From the NCBI GenBank assembly GCA_020735665.1, contig CP085928.1, positions 2,092,501 through 2,156,500 of the forward strand: 64,000 nt of DNA, read 5' to 3'. A model generated the notes under the pieces. That model saw nothing but the letters and a program-made list of their open reading frames with translations. It did no database searches and was not told the origin of the DNA. Position 1 is the first letter of the stretch, and each line of letters begins with the position of its first letter. The translations under genes were made by a program, and so were the position numbers. The DNA is from Lachnospiraceae bacterium GAM79 (GTDB lineage Bacteria > Bacillota > Clostridia > Lachnospirales > Lachnospiraceae). Positions 19,215 through 30,700 of the stretch are shown in pieces.

Positions 19215-20213
19215 TTAAAAGTCCATGCGGCTGCCGGGCTTTGGTGCTCCGACCTCATACCCCTGCTCACGTATCATCTGCAGATCTGTCTCAAATGTAA
19301 TTCCTGTCGTTGTCAGAAAGTCACCGCTGATAACCGCATTTGCACCGACTCGAAGTGCCGCCTTTCCATTATCAGGCAAAAATGCCCTTCCGGCAGCCAA
19401 GCGGATAAATGTATCCGGCAGAACAAACCGAAAGATTGCAACCGTACGAAGAAATTCATCTTCTTTCATCGGTTCCTGATGCTCAAAATAAGTTCCCGGA
19501 ATCGGATTCAACATATTGATCGGAACAGAATCCACATCCAGCTCTCTCAAGGAAAATGCCAGATCAATTCGATCAGAAAGTGTCTCTCCCAGTCCGATCA
19601 GCCCGCCACTGCACACCTTCATGCCGGCTGCTTTCGCCGCACGGATGCTTTTTCTCTTATCATCTGAGGTGTGCGTAGTACATAAGGTCTTAAAGAATTC
19701 ATCCGATGTCTCCATATTATTATGAACCATCGTCATCCCTGCTTCATGCAGCTTCGTGAAATCCTCCTTATCCAACATACCAAGGGATGCGCACACATGG
19801 ATATCCGCAGTTTTTCTTATATCCGCAACATTTGAAACAGCAAGCTCTACCTCTTTTTTCGACAGTCGCCTGCCAACAGACACCAGTCCATAACGATAAG
19901 AGCCTCTGCACTTATCCTGAACCGCTATATCCGTCAATACCTTCTCGCCCAGCACACATTCTGCCGGAACTTTATCCTTTGCTCTTGTTGACTGTGCACA
20001 GTACAGACAATCCTCGCTGCATTGTCCTACCTTGACCGCCGCCACAGAACAGACATCACAGACATTTCCACAAAAATGCAGTCGTATCCGGTCTGCTGCT
20101 TCAGATAGCTCTGTCAGGTCAGCTTCCATAAGCAATCCGGCTTCCTCTCTGCTGATGCGATAACCATTCACTATTCTTTCCTCTAACTCTTTCAGTTCTT
20201 CCTTTTTCATCAT
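19215..20213 (-). CDS. bioB: Biotin synthase
   Basis: A radical-SAM enzyme that inserts sulfur into dethiobiotin to make biotin. The 332 residues carry the cluster motif CSEDCLYC (CxxxCxxC) followed by AQS. HNMETS and NMLNPIPGT are also present, both characteristic of BioB. The start MMKKEE is preceded by a weak RBS. No bioA, bioD, bioF or bioY neighbours occur in the window, so substrate may come from elsewhere. The gene is bracketed by two copies of the same palindromic element, one 8 bases after the stop and one about 170 bases before the start. Confidence 0.93.
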   Translation of the reverse strand: MMKKEELKELEERIVNGYRISREEAGLLMEADLTELSEAADRIRLHFCGNVCDVCSVAAVKVGQCSEDCLYCAQSTRAKDKVPAECVLGEKVLTDIAVQDKCRGSYRYGLVSVGRRLSKKEVELAVSNVADIRKTADIHVCASLGMLDKEDFTKLHEAGMTMVHNNMETSDEFFKTLCTTHTSDDKRKSIRAAKAAGMKVCSGGLIGLGETLSDRIDLAFSLRELDVDSVPINMLNPIPGTYFEHQEPMKEDEFLRTVAIFRFVLPDTFIRLAAGRAFLPDNGKAALRVGANAVISGDFLTTTGITFETDLQMIREQGYEVGAPKPGSRMDF

Positions 20214-20385
20214 TTGCTTATTGTCCTTTATTAAGAAATATTGCCCTTTTCTTTAAAACACATAATAGCTTAATAACTTCATCCAATCTTTATTAATATA
20301 CCATCTAAACAACATCTTGTGAACTCCCCAATGTTCCGCATCGCCCCCTCTCGACTTGTGTTTTGCTCCACCTCGCGCCTGCCCC

Positions 20386-20650
20386 CCCTCACGGCTGTCC
20401 ACCACCCCCCACTTCATGTCTGCTCCCTTCCGGTCGGATTCTTTGCATATAAACATAAAGCAATATTTTCGTTATGAACTTGTACCTTGCCAGCGAATGC
20501 GGGTGCATGTTTGAGCCGAAGGCGAGTTTGCACAGGAGCATGAGCAAATAAGGCAGGTACAATTCATAGATAATATGCGAGTTTATATGCAAAGAATCCA
20601 GCCGGAAGGGAGCAGACATGAAGTGGGGGGGTAGTGGACAGCCGAGAGGG
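20386..20650. repeat. Palindromic element copy 2 (bioB 5' side)
   Basis: Arms of roughly 70 nt (20386-20454 and 20581-20650) pair with one gap and about four mismatches. They are unrelated in sequence to the arms of copy 1. The 126-nt core (20455-20580) matches copy 1 at about 110 positions by eye, and the internal stem here is TTGTACCTTGCC/GGCAGGTACAA. It lies between divergent bioB and the two-component operon. The remaining gap (20214-20385 and 20651-20770) shows no gene. A GGGTC/GACCC hairpin lies near 20735-20752. Confidence 0.9.
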
Positions 20651-20770
20651 ACAGGACAAAACCTTAAATCTCATTTTTTCGGCATTATTCTCTTTTATGT
20701 TTTTCTAAAATATAGTAGAATTAATTCGTATGGGGTCATTTAAGGTCGACCCGCTGGAGGTTATGTATTT

Positions 20771-21424
20771 ATGATTAATATTTTAGTAGTTGAAGACGAA
20801 AAGCCAATCGCCAATCTGATCAAAATGAGTCTTACAAAGGCGGGATATTCCTGTACCTGTATCTATGACGGTCTGGCTGCAGCCGATATATTAGAGGAAA
20901 ATCCGTTTGACCTGGTTCTGCTCGACATCATGCTTCCGGGTGCATCCGGTTATGATGTCCTTGAATATATCAAGCCGTTAAAAATCCCTGTAATCTTTAT
21001 CACAGCAAAGAATTCCTTAAACGACCGTGTTATGGGTCTGAAGATGGGAGCCGAAGATTATATCGTGAAACCATTTGAGATTGTCGAGCTTCTTGCAAGG
21101 ATCGAGGTTGTACTCCGGAGATATAATAAGCTGAATACAACGATTGCCATACGTGATCTGATGATCGATACTGTCGCAATGAGCGTTACCAAAAACGGCA
21201 GGGAGATTCCTCTGACAAACAAGGAATATGAACTGCTGCTGTTATTTGCACAGAATCCGGGCGTTGCCCTCTATCGTGAAACGATCTATGAACGTATCTG
21301 GGGCGGCGACTATCCATGCGACAGCCGCACAGTTGCGCTCCATGTTCAGCGTATGCGTAAAAAGCTCGGACTGGAGGACTGCTTAAAAACCATTAACAAG
21401 ATCGGATATCGTCTGGAGATCTAA
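20771..21424 (+). CDS. OmpR-family response regulator
   Basis: A 217-residue regulator with phosphoacceptor D52 (LVLLDIMLPG), K in EDYIVKPFE and a C-terminal winged helix (about 125-215, RTVALHVQRMRKKLGLEDCLKTINKIGYRLEI). CTGGAGG lies 12-13 bases upstream of the ATG. It is the first gene of a three-gene operon with its histidine kinase, 12 bases downstream. The kinase architecture suggests an envelope signal, but the target genes are not evident. Confidence 0.94.
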   Translation: MINILVVEDEKPIANLIKMSLTKAGYSCTCIYDGLAAADILEENPFDLVLLDIMLPGASGYDVLEYIKPLKIPVIFITAKNSLNDRVMGLKMGAEDYIVKPFEIVELLARIEVVLRRYNKLNTTIAIRDLMIDTVAMSVTKNGREIPLTNKEYELLLLFAQNPGVALYRETIYERIWGGDYPCDSRTVALHVQRMRKKLGLEDCLKTINKIGYRLEI

Positions 21425-21436
21425 AAAGGAGTTTCT

Positions 21437-22858
21437 ATGAAATTTAAGCATAAACTGGTATTATGTATGGTTGTACTTCTGGGACTGTCCTTCGGTCTGG
21501 GAGGAACCATACTGATCCACCGATCATTCAAAACCTCGTTATCTTCCACCATCGACAGCGACCTGCTAAATTATGAGAGTATTCAGAGTACTCTGCTGAT
21601 TGCTGTTGATACAAATTCTGTATCATCTTATATCGACATGTCTAATATCATCAACCAGCTTTCCGCCCAGGGCAACTCCAACCGCAAGAATATCATTCTT
21701 CGAAATTCGGATATGGAAGTCGTAAGCATCATGAATTCATCCTTTACATATAAAGAAATGAAACCATCGGATGAAAATACCTGTAATTCAATCATTTGGA
21801 GAGAAAATAATAACTACTATCTGCAATTATGCAGTTCCATGGATATCAATACAGAAAATCTGGACATCTCACAGATGGACATTGTCTATGACATCACTTC
21901 CGTGTATGCTGCTCGTGCGCAGGAACAGAATACATTCCGTCTGCTGTTGATCGTGATCTTCGTTGTCGGAAGTATCACATCCATGATCGCAGCCAGCCTG
22001 CTTACAAAGCCGTTGGAAAAATTATCATCACTTGCGCAGCATATCTCCCACGGTGATTACTCTGCCCGTCTGCACATCCACTCCAGCGATGAGATCGAGG
22101 CACTCGCAAATGATTTCAACAACATGGCAGATACTATCGAAGATAACATCTCAGAGCTTCATTTCTCTATGGAAAAACAGGAACAGTTTATGGGAAGCTT
22201 CGCACATGAATTAAAGACCCCTATGACTTCGATCATCGGTTATGCCGATCTTCTGCGAAGCCAGAATATGAGTGAAGACGAAACAAATGAAGCAGCCAAC
22301 TATATTTTCTCAGAAGGAAAACGTCTGGAGAGCTTATCCTTGAAATTACTAGATCTGCTGGTCGTTAAGAATCAGGAAACTATATTGACACCGACTGATC
22401 CGGCTCTTGCGGTCCGAAATGTAATCAATGTTATGAAGCCGGAGCTGGCAAAGGAACATATCACATTAAAGTCAAGCTGCCGAAAGGGCTGCTGTATGAT
22501 GGACATTGACCTCTTTCAGTCTCTGATCATCAATATCATTGATAACGCCAGAAAAGCGATCGACGACAATGGTCTTATCCATGTAGCCGGAACTGTAAGG
22601 GATGATAATTATGTAATCATTATCAAAGATAACGGACGGGGAATGCCACCGGAAGAAATCACACGAATCAGTGAAGCTTTCTACCGAATCGACAAATCCA
22701 GATCCCGTGCGCAGGGCGGCGCCGGACTCGGACTTGCTATTTGCAGCAAGATCGCAGAGATCCATCAGGCTAAGATCAAATACAAGAGCGCCGTCGGACG
22801 TGGTACGGTTGTCACTATTACATTACCAAATATAAAGGAGGCGGCACATCATGAGTAA
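21437..22858 (+). CDS. Membrane sensor histidine kinase with HAMP domain
   Basis: A 473-residue partner of the preceding regulator. It has TM1 at about residues 7-28, an extracellular sensor of about 140 residues, TM2 at about 168-190, HAMP at about 190-245, and the phosphoacceptor H257 in SFAHELKTPMTSIIGY. The ATPase boxes are NIIDNARKAI, DNGRGMPPEE and GGAGLGLAI. AAAAGGAG lies just upstream of the ATG. The extracellular domain matches no family I recognise. The 3' end overlaps the next gene by 8 bases. Confidence 0.94.
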   Translation: MKFKHKLVLCMVVLLGLSFGLGGTILIHRSFKTSLSSTIDSDLLNYESIQSTLLIAVDTNSVSSYIDMSNIINQLSAQGNSNRKNIILRNSDMEVVSIMNSSFTYKEMKPSDENTCNSIIWRENNNYYLQLCSSMDINTENLDISQMDIVYDITSVYAARAQEQNTFRLLLIVIFVVGSITSMIAASLLTKPLEKLSSLAQHISHGDYSARLHIHSSDEIEALANDFNNMADTIEDNISELHFSMEKQEQFMGSFAHELKTPMTSIIGYADLLRSQNMSEDETNEAANYIFSEGKRLESLSLKLLDLLVVKNQETILTPTDPALAVRNVINVMKPELAKEHITLKSSCRKGCCMMDIDLFQSLIINIIDNARKAIDDNGLIHVAGTVRDDNYVIIIKDNGRGMPPEEITRISEAFYRIDKSRSRAQGGAGLGLAICSKIAEIHQAKIKYKSAVGRGTVVTITLPNIKEAAHHE

Positions 22859-23912
22859 CAAAGAAAATAAAGAATCTGTCATTGCTTCCTATGAACTGAC
22901 CGCTGCCCATAAGGAAGACGATGATATCTCTGAATCAGAAGTAAATGATATGATAAATGAGAGTGAAGAAGGTACTGTTCCCTCTGTCGAGCATACCGGA
23001 AAAGCACGCGGTATTCTTCATTTCCTCTACAAGAATCTTCTCTGGTTTATAATATGCATTGCAATTTTTATGATCTGCATCGTTGCCTCGAATCTGTATT
23101 TTCGTATTCAGGACTGGAAAACATTGAATTCCGTATCCAGCCATGAGATCAGTCCGAACAATCTCGATGTAACAAATAAACTGACACTGCTGGAGAAGAT
23201 CAACATCATAAACGGAGAATGTTATTACACCGATCTGAACTTTGATTATACGGACAAGCATTCCTACAGTGAGATTCATGATATAACCGTAAATGAACTG
23301 ACATCGTATTTCTCAGATTATTTTTCCTGTGATTTTACTGTAAATGGTATCTACGAGATGTATATATCCAAATATCTCGCAACCTCAGACGAAGATTCTT
23401 ACCGCAGTTTTACGATATGGGTGGTTAATATCTACTATTTTGGATTTGAAATGAATTGCCTCCTGGATTATGACACAAACAAACTGATTACATTTACAAT
23501 GAATCTGGATCCTAATTCCAACACTTTCTATAATGAAGAAAGTCTGGTAAAACTGAAATATTACAATGATTATATACTTCCACTGTATAACTTTTTAGGA
23601 AGCCATGTCGGTAATTCAACTACGTTCAGTGACACTTGTTTCGACCCCCTATACGATATATTAATCTCTTATTATGAGCTCAGCTTTGAGAAAGGGTCCG
23701 GAAGCGGTGCAGGTATGACTCCAACAGAGATACCGGATTCTGATCTGCAGCTATTTGAAAAGCTAACAGGAACACCTCTGACTGCTCATACCTATTATAC
23801 TTACACTACTGAGATCACTATGGAATTAGACGTCGATACAACAGAAGAATACAACTTTTATATGAAAAACGGATTGTTCTTCTACCAGATGAACCGATAT
23901 TTTTATAATTAA
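22851..23912 (+). CDS. Single-pass membrane protein co-operonic with the two-component system
   Basis: A 353-residue protein with an acidic cytoplasmic N-terminus (residues 1-58), one hydrophobic helix (about 64-84, NLLWFIICIAIFMICIVAS) and a large extracellular domain. No known motif was found. It starts inside the kinase gene (8-base overlap, AAAGGAGG upstream), which implies translational coupling and a functional link, such as a co-sensor or an output of the pathway. Confidence 0.8.
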   Translation: MSNKENKESVIASYELTAAHKEDDDISESEVNDMINESEEGTVPSVEHTGKARGILHFLYKNLLWFIICIAIFMICIVASNLYFRIQDWKTLNSVSSHEISPNNLDVTNKLTLLEKINIINGECYYTDLNFDYTDKHSYSEIHDITVNELTSYFSDYFSCDFTVNGIYEMYISKYLATSDEDSYRSFTIWVVNIYYFGFEMNCLLDYDTNKLITFTMNLDPNSNTFYNEESLVKLKYYNDYILPLYNFLGSHVGNSTTFSDTCFDPLYDILISYYELSFEKGSGSGAGMTPTEIPDSDLQLFEKLTGTPLTAHTYYTYTTEITMELDVDTTEEYNFYMKNGLFFYQMNRYFYN

Positions 23913-24022
23913 CAGATGCTTAATACTTCTTTATAAGAAATATGCAGAATTGATGCATTTTTTTGCAGATTATGATGCATAGAGGTTTTATAGTAACATC
24001 ATCAAGACAAGGGATGGTGCTT

Positions 24023-24187
24023 ATGGAGTATTCAAGCAAAGAACAGAACAGGAATGAGCGCAGCACTTACGCTGAGACAGAGAGGTCTTTCGCCCGCTGC
24101 AATTATCTCAAAGTTAAGTTTGGTATCTTTGCAACATGTTGTTTTATTTTGTTTGTTGCCATTTTGCTCAAAGGTACCATCCTATAA
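24023..24187 (+). CDS. Small single-helix membrane protein
   Basis: A 54-residue peptide from the ATG at 24023 (AAGGGA upstream; an ATG at 24014 is also possible). The N-terminal half is charged, and a hydrophobic helix (VKFGIFATCCFILFVAILL) ends the protein. It is followed within 30 bases by a strong terminator. Function unknown. Confidence 0.5.
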   Translation: MEYSSKEQNRNERSTYAETERSFARCNYLKVKFGIFATCCFILFVAILLKGTIL

Positions 24188-24217
24188 TCTCTTGAGCCCC
24201 CTCATATTTCAGACTAG

Positions 24218-24250
24218 CTCCAGATGCGTTTCCCGGCATCTGGAGTTTTT
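24218..24250. terminator. Terminator at the end of the two-component region
   Basis: A perfect CTCCAGATGC/GCATCTGGAG 10-bp stem (24218-24227, 24236-24245) with an 8-base loop, then TTTTT on the plus strand. It also abuts the stop of the convergent small gene. Confidence 0.88.
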
Positions 24251-24552
24251 CATTTATCATCTTCATTTACGGTCTCATCTTTCCTGTTATTTTTTTGACG
24301 CTCAATCTTATACTGCGTCTGTCTGCGCTTCGCTGCGATCCTTTTCTGTTTCTTTTCGGCTTCCCGCTCAGCCGAACGGTCGGGAAGAATCCCACCGGCT
24401 TCCAAGGCTCTCGGCCATGGTCCAAGAAATGATTTGATCGCCGCAACTTCTTCTACCGTAAAATCTGATTTCTTCGGATACCTGTTCAACCTCTTATAAG
24501 CTTCCTGAAGCATTTCTATACAGTCTTCTCTCATCGTAAATCTGTCAGCCAT
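24250..24552 (-). CDS. Small basic protein with a homing-endonuclease-associated repeat
   Basis: About 100 residues from the ATG at 24552 (GGGGAC 11 bases upstream; spacing slightly long). The segment RYPKKSDF...IKSFLGPWPRALEAGGIL matches the pattern of the short repeats found beside HNH homing endonucleases (D..., FGxWxxALxAAG). The C-terminus is a lysine/arginine/glutamine-rich helix. No nuclease domain is present. It probably binds DNA or RNA; no function can be assigned. Confidence 0.6.
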   Translation of the reverse strand: MADRFTMREDCIEMLQEAYKRLNRYPKKSDFTVEEVAAIKSFLGPWPRALEAGGILPDRSAEREAEKKQKRIAAKRRQTQYKIERQKNNRKDETVNEDDK

Positions 24553-24598
24553 AAAATGAATATGTCCCCTTTCTGCGTAATTGCTCTTTCTATAATAA

Positions 24599-24651
24599 AT
24601 ACCGGCTGTCACATCGTCAGATTTGTATATCCAACTTATGACAGCCGGTAT
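24599..24651 (-). terminator. Terminator of the giant surface-protein gene
   Basis: A 13-bp perfect inverted repeat (24599-24611 and 24639-24651, ATACCGGCTGTCA and complement), 50 bases after the stop of the large gene. It is followed on the minus strand by TTTATTATAG. Confidence 0.65.
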
Positions 24652-24702
24652 CAAGATCCTGTTATGATCTTATATTATGATCCAATCATTTGCAATTCCG
24701 TA

Positions 24703-27700
24703 TTACTTTGTCTTTACGGTCTTTACCTTACTGTAAACGCTGTAATACTTCTTGCCACCGATCTTCTTATATGATCTTACCTTTACATAATATTTCTTAC
24801 CCTTTTTCAGGTTCTTTATAACAGCACTTGTCTTCTTGCTGCTTACTGATGCGCTCTTAGCGTTCTTGAATGACTTATTTGTTGCATATGTGATCTGGTA
24901 ACCACTTGCGCCGGAAGCTTTCTTATAAGAAACCTTGATTGCCTTGGTCTTATATGCTGCAGCCTTCTGTACAGTCGGTGTTGCAGGTACAACGATCAGG
25001 GTGATCGTGCCTGTTCCCTTCTTGTAATTAGCTGTTGCTGCGGCTGTTACTTTGATCTGTACCTTGCCCGGCTTCTTAGCTGTAACAAATCCGGACTTCT
25101 TGTTTACGGTTGCAACCTTCTTATCAGAAGATGTGTAAGTAACTGTACCCTTAACAGATGGTCTTAATGCAATATATTTATTATATACATAGATTGTCTG
25201 TGATGAGATCGTCTGTGGTGCCTTCTTGATCACAAATGTACTCTCTGCTGTACCTGTATAACTACCCTTACCTGTAACAACTACTTTTGCAGTTCCTGCA
25301 TTCTTGTTATCAGAATATTCTACAGTATAATCATCTGCTGATAATTCTTTGCCACCAACAGTAACTGTAACAGCCGGCTCCTGTTCTTTGCCGGTATATG
25401 TAACATCCGAAACTGTGACTACTGTATTTTCAGCAGTAATCTGAACGCCCTCATTCTTCTTAACAGTCAGACTTATAACCAGTTCTGCTGCCTCATAATT
25501 ATCTGTCTCAGCCGCCTTGATCGTAATATCAGCAGTACCAACTGCCTTTACTGTTACCAGACCAGTCTCGTCTACAGAAGCTATGTCATCCGCTGAAATA
25601 GTGTATGTAAGTGCACCCTTAGCCTCAACTGCAAGAGCAAATGGTTCTGCACCCTCTACTACTTCCAGCGTTGTAGATGCAACTACGATTTCCTGCTTTG
25701 CCTTTTTAATCTCAAAGGTTGTCTGAACCTGTCCACTATATTCATTCTTACCTTTGATCGTACAGGTAGCAGTTCCTGCATTTACATTATCGGTAAATAT
25801 CACATCATAGTTCTCTGCTGTCAACAGCTTATCATCCAGATATACCTTTACTTCCGGTTTTACTTCTTCTCCTGTATAAACAGCTTCTGCAACTTCAATC
25901 TTTGTATTGTCTGTTGTCAATACCTTTTCTATTGCAAGCTTATAATAAGCGGTTCTTCCTGCTCTGGATGTGATATGGAATACAACTCCATCTGTCAGAT
26001 CCACGCTGTCTGAAAGACCATCTACTGTTACATAATGAGAATCTGCTTCTGTCTTATAATTAACTGCTAACTTCGTAATATCTGAACCAGTTATACGATC
26101 TGACTTAATCTTTACAACAAATGGATCTGCTTCTGTACCGGCTCCGGCAAGTGTCTCACCATTTACTTTATAAGTATAACTTGGCTGCCAGTTGTCATCA
26201 TATGCTGTCTCTGTCTCAAATGCAAATGTATTATTCTCAACTGTAAGTTCTTTTAATACCGGGAGTCCTGCATATGCAGATGCTACATCCGCACCTGTAA
26301 GCTCATAATGGAATTCCAGTGTATCTCCATCATTTAATGTAACTGTTCCCAATCCACTATTTGTAAAATCATCATGGTTATATGAGAACATCCAGCCTGA
26401 CATTGTATATTCAGCCTGAACAGTCAGTCCATTAATAGATTCCATATATGGTCCATATCCTGTATCTGTCAGAACATATGGAATATTGTTCTCCTTTAAT
26501 GCCTTTTCGACAGCATCCACTGCAGTCGCTGCATCAACTTTTACTTCATCAAGGACAACACCATCAGAAGATGCTCCCTCAATTCCTGCATTTACTGCGG
26601 TATAATCATATATACCGACCTTTACAGTTCTTACTTTATCGATAGCTTCATTCAAATCATTATATAATTTTATAAATGCCTGTTCATCCTGTGTTGTCAG
26701 AACCTTTGAAAGAATATCGATAACAGGAGCAACACGATCAAGTAATTCTTTATCTGAAGCTCTGGAAACAGTCTCTGTTGTCAGTGCTTTTACCGCTGCT
26801 ATATCAGAAGCAGCTACAAAAGCAGCCTGATCCTCAGTATATGTATTTCCTACCTCATTCGTACATGAATATACAGATCCGGATATTATCATATCCTCTG
26901 CCTCTCCTGCAAATGCTGTAACATCTGTTGTAGCACCGCTTCCTGTAACCGTTCCGGCACTGTAGCATCCTGTCATCTCTGTGCTGGCATTATTTGATTC
27001 TCTACCATTGAAGATACCTGCGATTCCTCCAACATACTCCTTACCGGAAATCTCACCTGCATTATAGCAGTTAATAATCTTGTCTCCAGGAGCAAATGCA
27101 TTGTATTCATCATGAGTACCAAGAATGCCACCCACTCTGCTCTTTGCTGTAATAGTACCATAGTTTGTACAATTCTTTATCGTAATATTGCAGCTGGACA
27201 TGGATCCTAAAATACCACCTACAGTTCCACCATTCTCAGCTTTGATCGTACCATAGTTTACACAATTCTCTATTACTGAATTCGTTAAGCTGCTTGTATT
27301 ACAATATCCTACAATTCCACCAATATTAGCATAAGAATTTGTTCCTGTGTATGTAATATTTACTTTAGAAACACAGTTTGAGATCAATGCCGGATTATCT
27401 TTTGTTCCCTGATTGAGATAACCAACAATCGCACCGGCAGCTGTCTTGGTAGCTATATAAATATTACCTTCTACTGTCAGGTTTCGTACCTGTCCCTTTT
27501 CCAATCCAAAGATTCCTGAATAAGATGTATCGTTCTGATACAGATTCTTAATCGTGTGCCCCTGTCCATCAAAAGAACCCGCATAAATAGTATTAAAATC
27601 ACCAATCGGAGTCCATTGATAACCTGCAAGATCAATGTCTGCCGTTAACACTACATCAATTGAAGCCTTCTTATTCACATTTACTTCATTTGCAAACCAG

Positions 27701-30700
27701 TAGAACTCAGCTCCGCTTCCGATCTGATATACACCATCAACCTGCTTTGGTTCTGTCTTTGTCGTTCCATCCCATGCAAGTTCAGAAGATGGAGTCAGGT
27801 ATAACTTCTGCACAAGACCGCCTGTTGTATCCTCCGGAATCTCAAAAGATCCTTCTTTATACATATAACCTGCAGCCTTAATAGCATATGAATATGTTCT
27901 GCCCACAAGTCCCTTGAATGCGCCGTCTGTTACAGTTGTAACATTTCCTTTTTCATCCTTTACGCTGATTGTGTAATCTTTAATCTCATTCTGTGTCTTT
28001 CTGTCATTAACACTTAATGAAACATTTACAAATCCTGCATCTGCAAGCTTAAATTCCATCTTTGGAAGTCTGCCCATATATGCGGTACCTGTACCGGCTG
28101 CCATCTGCATAGGTTTTCCAACAGAATGTTTGATCTGTCTGTGTGAACCATAGACTGAACCGAATCCTGATTCAAGAAGACATCCGTCTAAAGTAAATGT
28201 ATCCTCTGTATAATAAGTTGGAACAGTAACTGTTACTGTCTGTGCAGCCGGAGTAGCCGCATATGGATACTGAGTTGTCTTGCTCTTATATACATTACCC
28301 TCATCATCTGTCAGATAGATAGTACCATACATATTATATACACCTGCCAGTTTGTTAGCAGGAATATATGTACCATTATAAGAACGCTTTCCGTCTTCTG
28401 TTCTCTCACCATAGGAAATCACAATAGAATCACCTGCTGTAAGCTTATCCGCAGTTATATCATTTCCATCGGCATCTTTATAGGTATATGAAACCTCTAC
28501 CTCTTTTGCACGAATTACCTGATAGGTACTAACTCCGTTCTTTGTAACTTTAACAACATTAGGACCTTCTGTCAGTCCTGCAATCGTATAGCTTCCATCC
28601 TCATTCTCTGTAATATCTTTTGCCGAGAAACCACCATATGTCAGTTTTCCACCAACGATCTCCGGACGAAGAACGGATACAGATACTCCGCTTTCCGGTG
28701 CAAATGTATACTCTGCACCTTCTGTTCCCTTCAGATAATAAAGAACATCAAGCTGTGAATCGATTCCGTCTGCTGCAGTTTTTGCCTTTTCTGAATTCTT
28801 TCCTTCGTTGATTGTCATATTGGTCTGAATGCCGGTTCCATCCTGATCAACAGTTACTACAACAACACCTGTATTTTCCGGCCAGATCGCACTGAAGTTT
28901 GTTCCGCCCATATTTTTGCTTGCCATATTGATCTCTGCATCATATGTTACCAGAAGAAGTGCTGTTCCTTCGGATTTCGCCTGAATCTCTGCGACCTCGG
29001 AATGGGCTCCCGGTGTAACTGAAATTACATCGTTGGAAGGGTTTCCATTTTCATCAATAACTGTATAATGGAAATCCGGTTCTGCTATTTTAGAATTCAT
29101 AAAGCTTTCAATCGCCTGCCAGTTACGGAAACATTCCAGACTATACTTCTCACCCTTCTTCATAGAAAGATATCCACGCTCATCTGATGTAAGATAAATA
29201 TCTGCAACATCATACAGGTTCTTGGATAGATCATGATATACAGTATCCGGATTGTAGGAATCATCCCCAATATACATATCTGCTTTTGTAACTGTATAAT
29301 CTGCATCCTGACTTGTTGAAACCCAGTTCCAGTAAGTTACACCGCCTGCACCGGATACACGATAATAATAAGTAGTACCACTTCCGAGATTATACTCATA
29401 TGTATCATAACCTTCTTCGTCAGATTCTATCTTTGTACCTGTTTCATCTCTGTAAATATAATAGGTTGACAGGATTCCGACACGAAGCTCAGCTCCTTCC
29501 GGTACAGTAAATGTTACCTTTCTTGCTGCCGGTGCGGATATAGAATATCCATAGGAACGGCTTGAAGTGATTGTATTGGATACCACTTTCGAAGCATAAG
29601 CTGACACATGCTCTCCTAAAGGTGTAACCGTCACCTCAACCATATCAGCAGCATAACAAAGTGCTGCATATCTCGCATAATCAGTTGCAGTTGCTGCCTG
29701 CATCAGTCCAAGAGACACATGACGATCTACACTATCCGGTGACATAACCTTAGATGTGATTGTATAATCTTTGCCTTCTGTCCAGTATACCTTTGAACCG
29801 TCAACTGTGTCTGCATTTGTACAGGCAATTCCTGTTACGCTATATAATGTATATGACTGCTTAGCATCATTGGTAACAACCAGATCGATTGAACCCATAT
29901 CTACCTTTTTATCATTCACTAATTTATAACCTGATAAACGATATGTTCCTTTTTCAAGTCCAACTGTATATACATGATTACTGTCCGGATGTCCAGCCGC
30001 CACTGTCTTTCCATCTGCATCTGTAAGAGTCATATATGGTGCATCGTTATTCATTTTGATTGATACAAGATTTCCGTTAAGTTTTTTGATTTTCAATTCC
30101 GCATCTGCAACATCATCTGCTGATGCATTCAGGTCTGTCATAACTGCCAGAAGCTCTGCATTTAATGATGCATCTTTGGCAATTTCTTCTTCATTCTCTG
30201 CATATAATGTATACAGATCAGTCTTATCCTGTGTTACATAATATGCCTCATTTCCTTCAAATCCACATCCAATATCTGCTCCATAACCGGCAAGTGTAAA
30301 CTGCCAACGAAGAACATTGGTATTTGCTCCGGTTCCCTGGTCTACAAGATATGCTCCTGCACTTGTGTTGCAAGATACATTATCATCTGTGATCATCCAG
30401 CCTGACCATGATGTGTAATCAAATTCTCCGAGTCCGGAACCGGTTTTGTCATCCAGCTCCAGATCATTTCCATTGTTACGTGTCTTATATGCATCCAAGA
30501 GTGCTGTTGGAACTTTTACAGTTCCTTTATCAATGCCTTTGATATTTGCCAGATAAAAGTTGCTGTCATTGTAGGCACTTGATCCTGCAGGCTCTGTCTG
30601 AAGTCCTGCTTTCTTGAAAAATGCATAAGTTGCCTGTGAAACGGTCAATTTAGACAGATCAATGTCTATCCCTTCCTGTTTCCAGACATTTCCAATCTCT

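Noticed and set aside
20253-20619. Open frames on the minus strand (67 and 76 residues) across the upstream palindromic element
   Set aside because: They run through the inverted arms and conserved core, lack good RBSs, and have unnatural compositions. The non-coding structure explains the sequence better.
19004-20650. Palindromes as integron attC sites or HEARO/IscB-type guide RNA loci
   Set aside because: No R'/R'' attC core motifs, no integron integrase, and no IscB/IsrB or HNH frame nearby.
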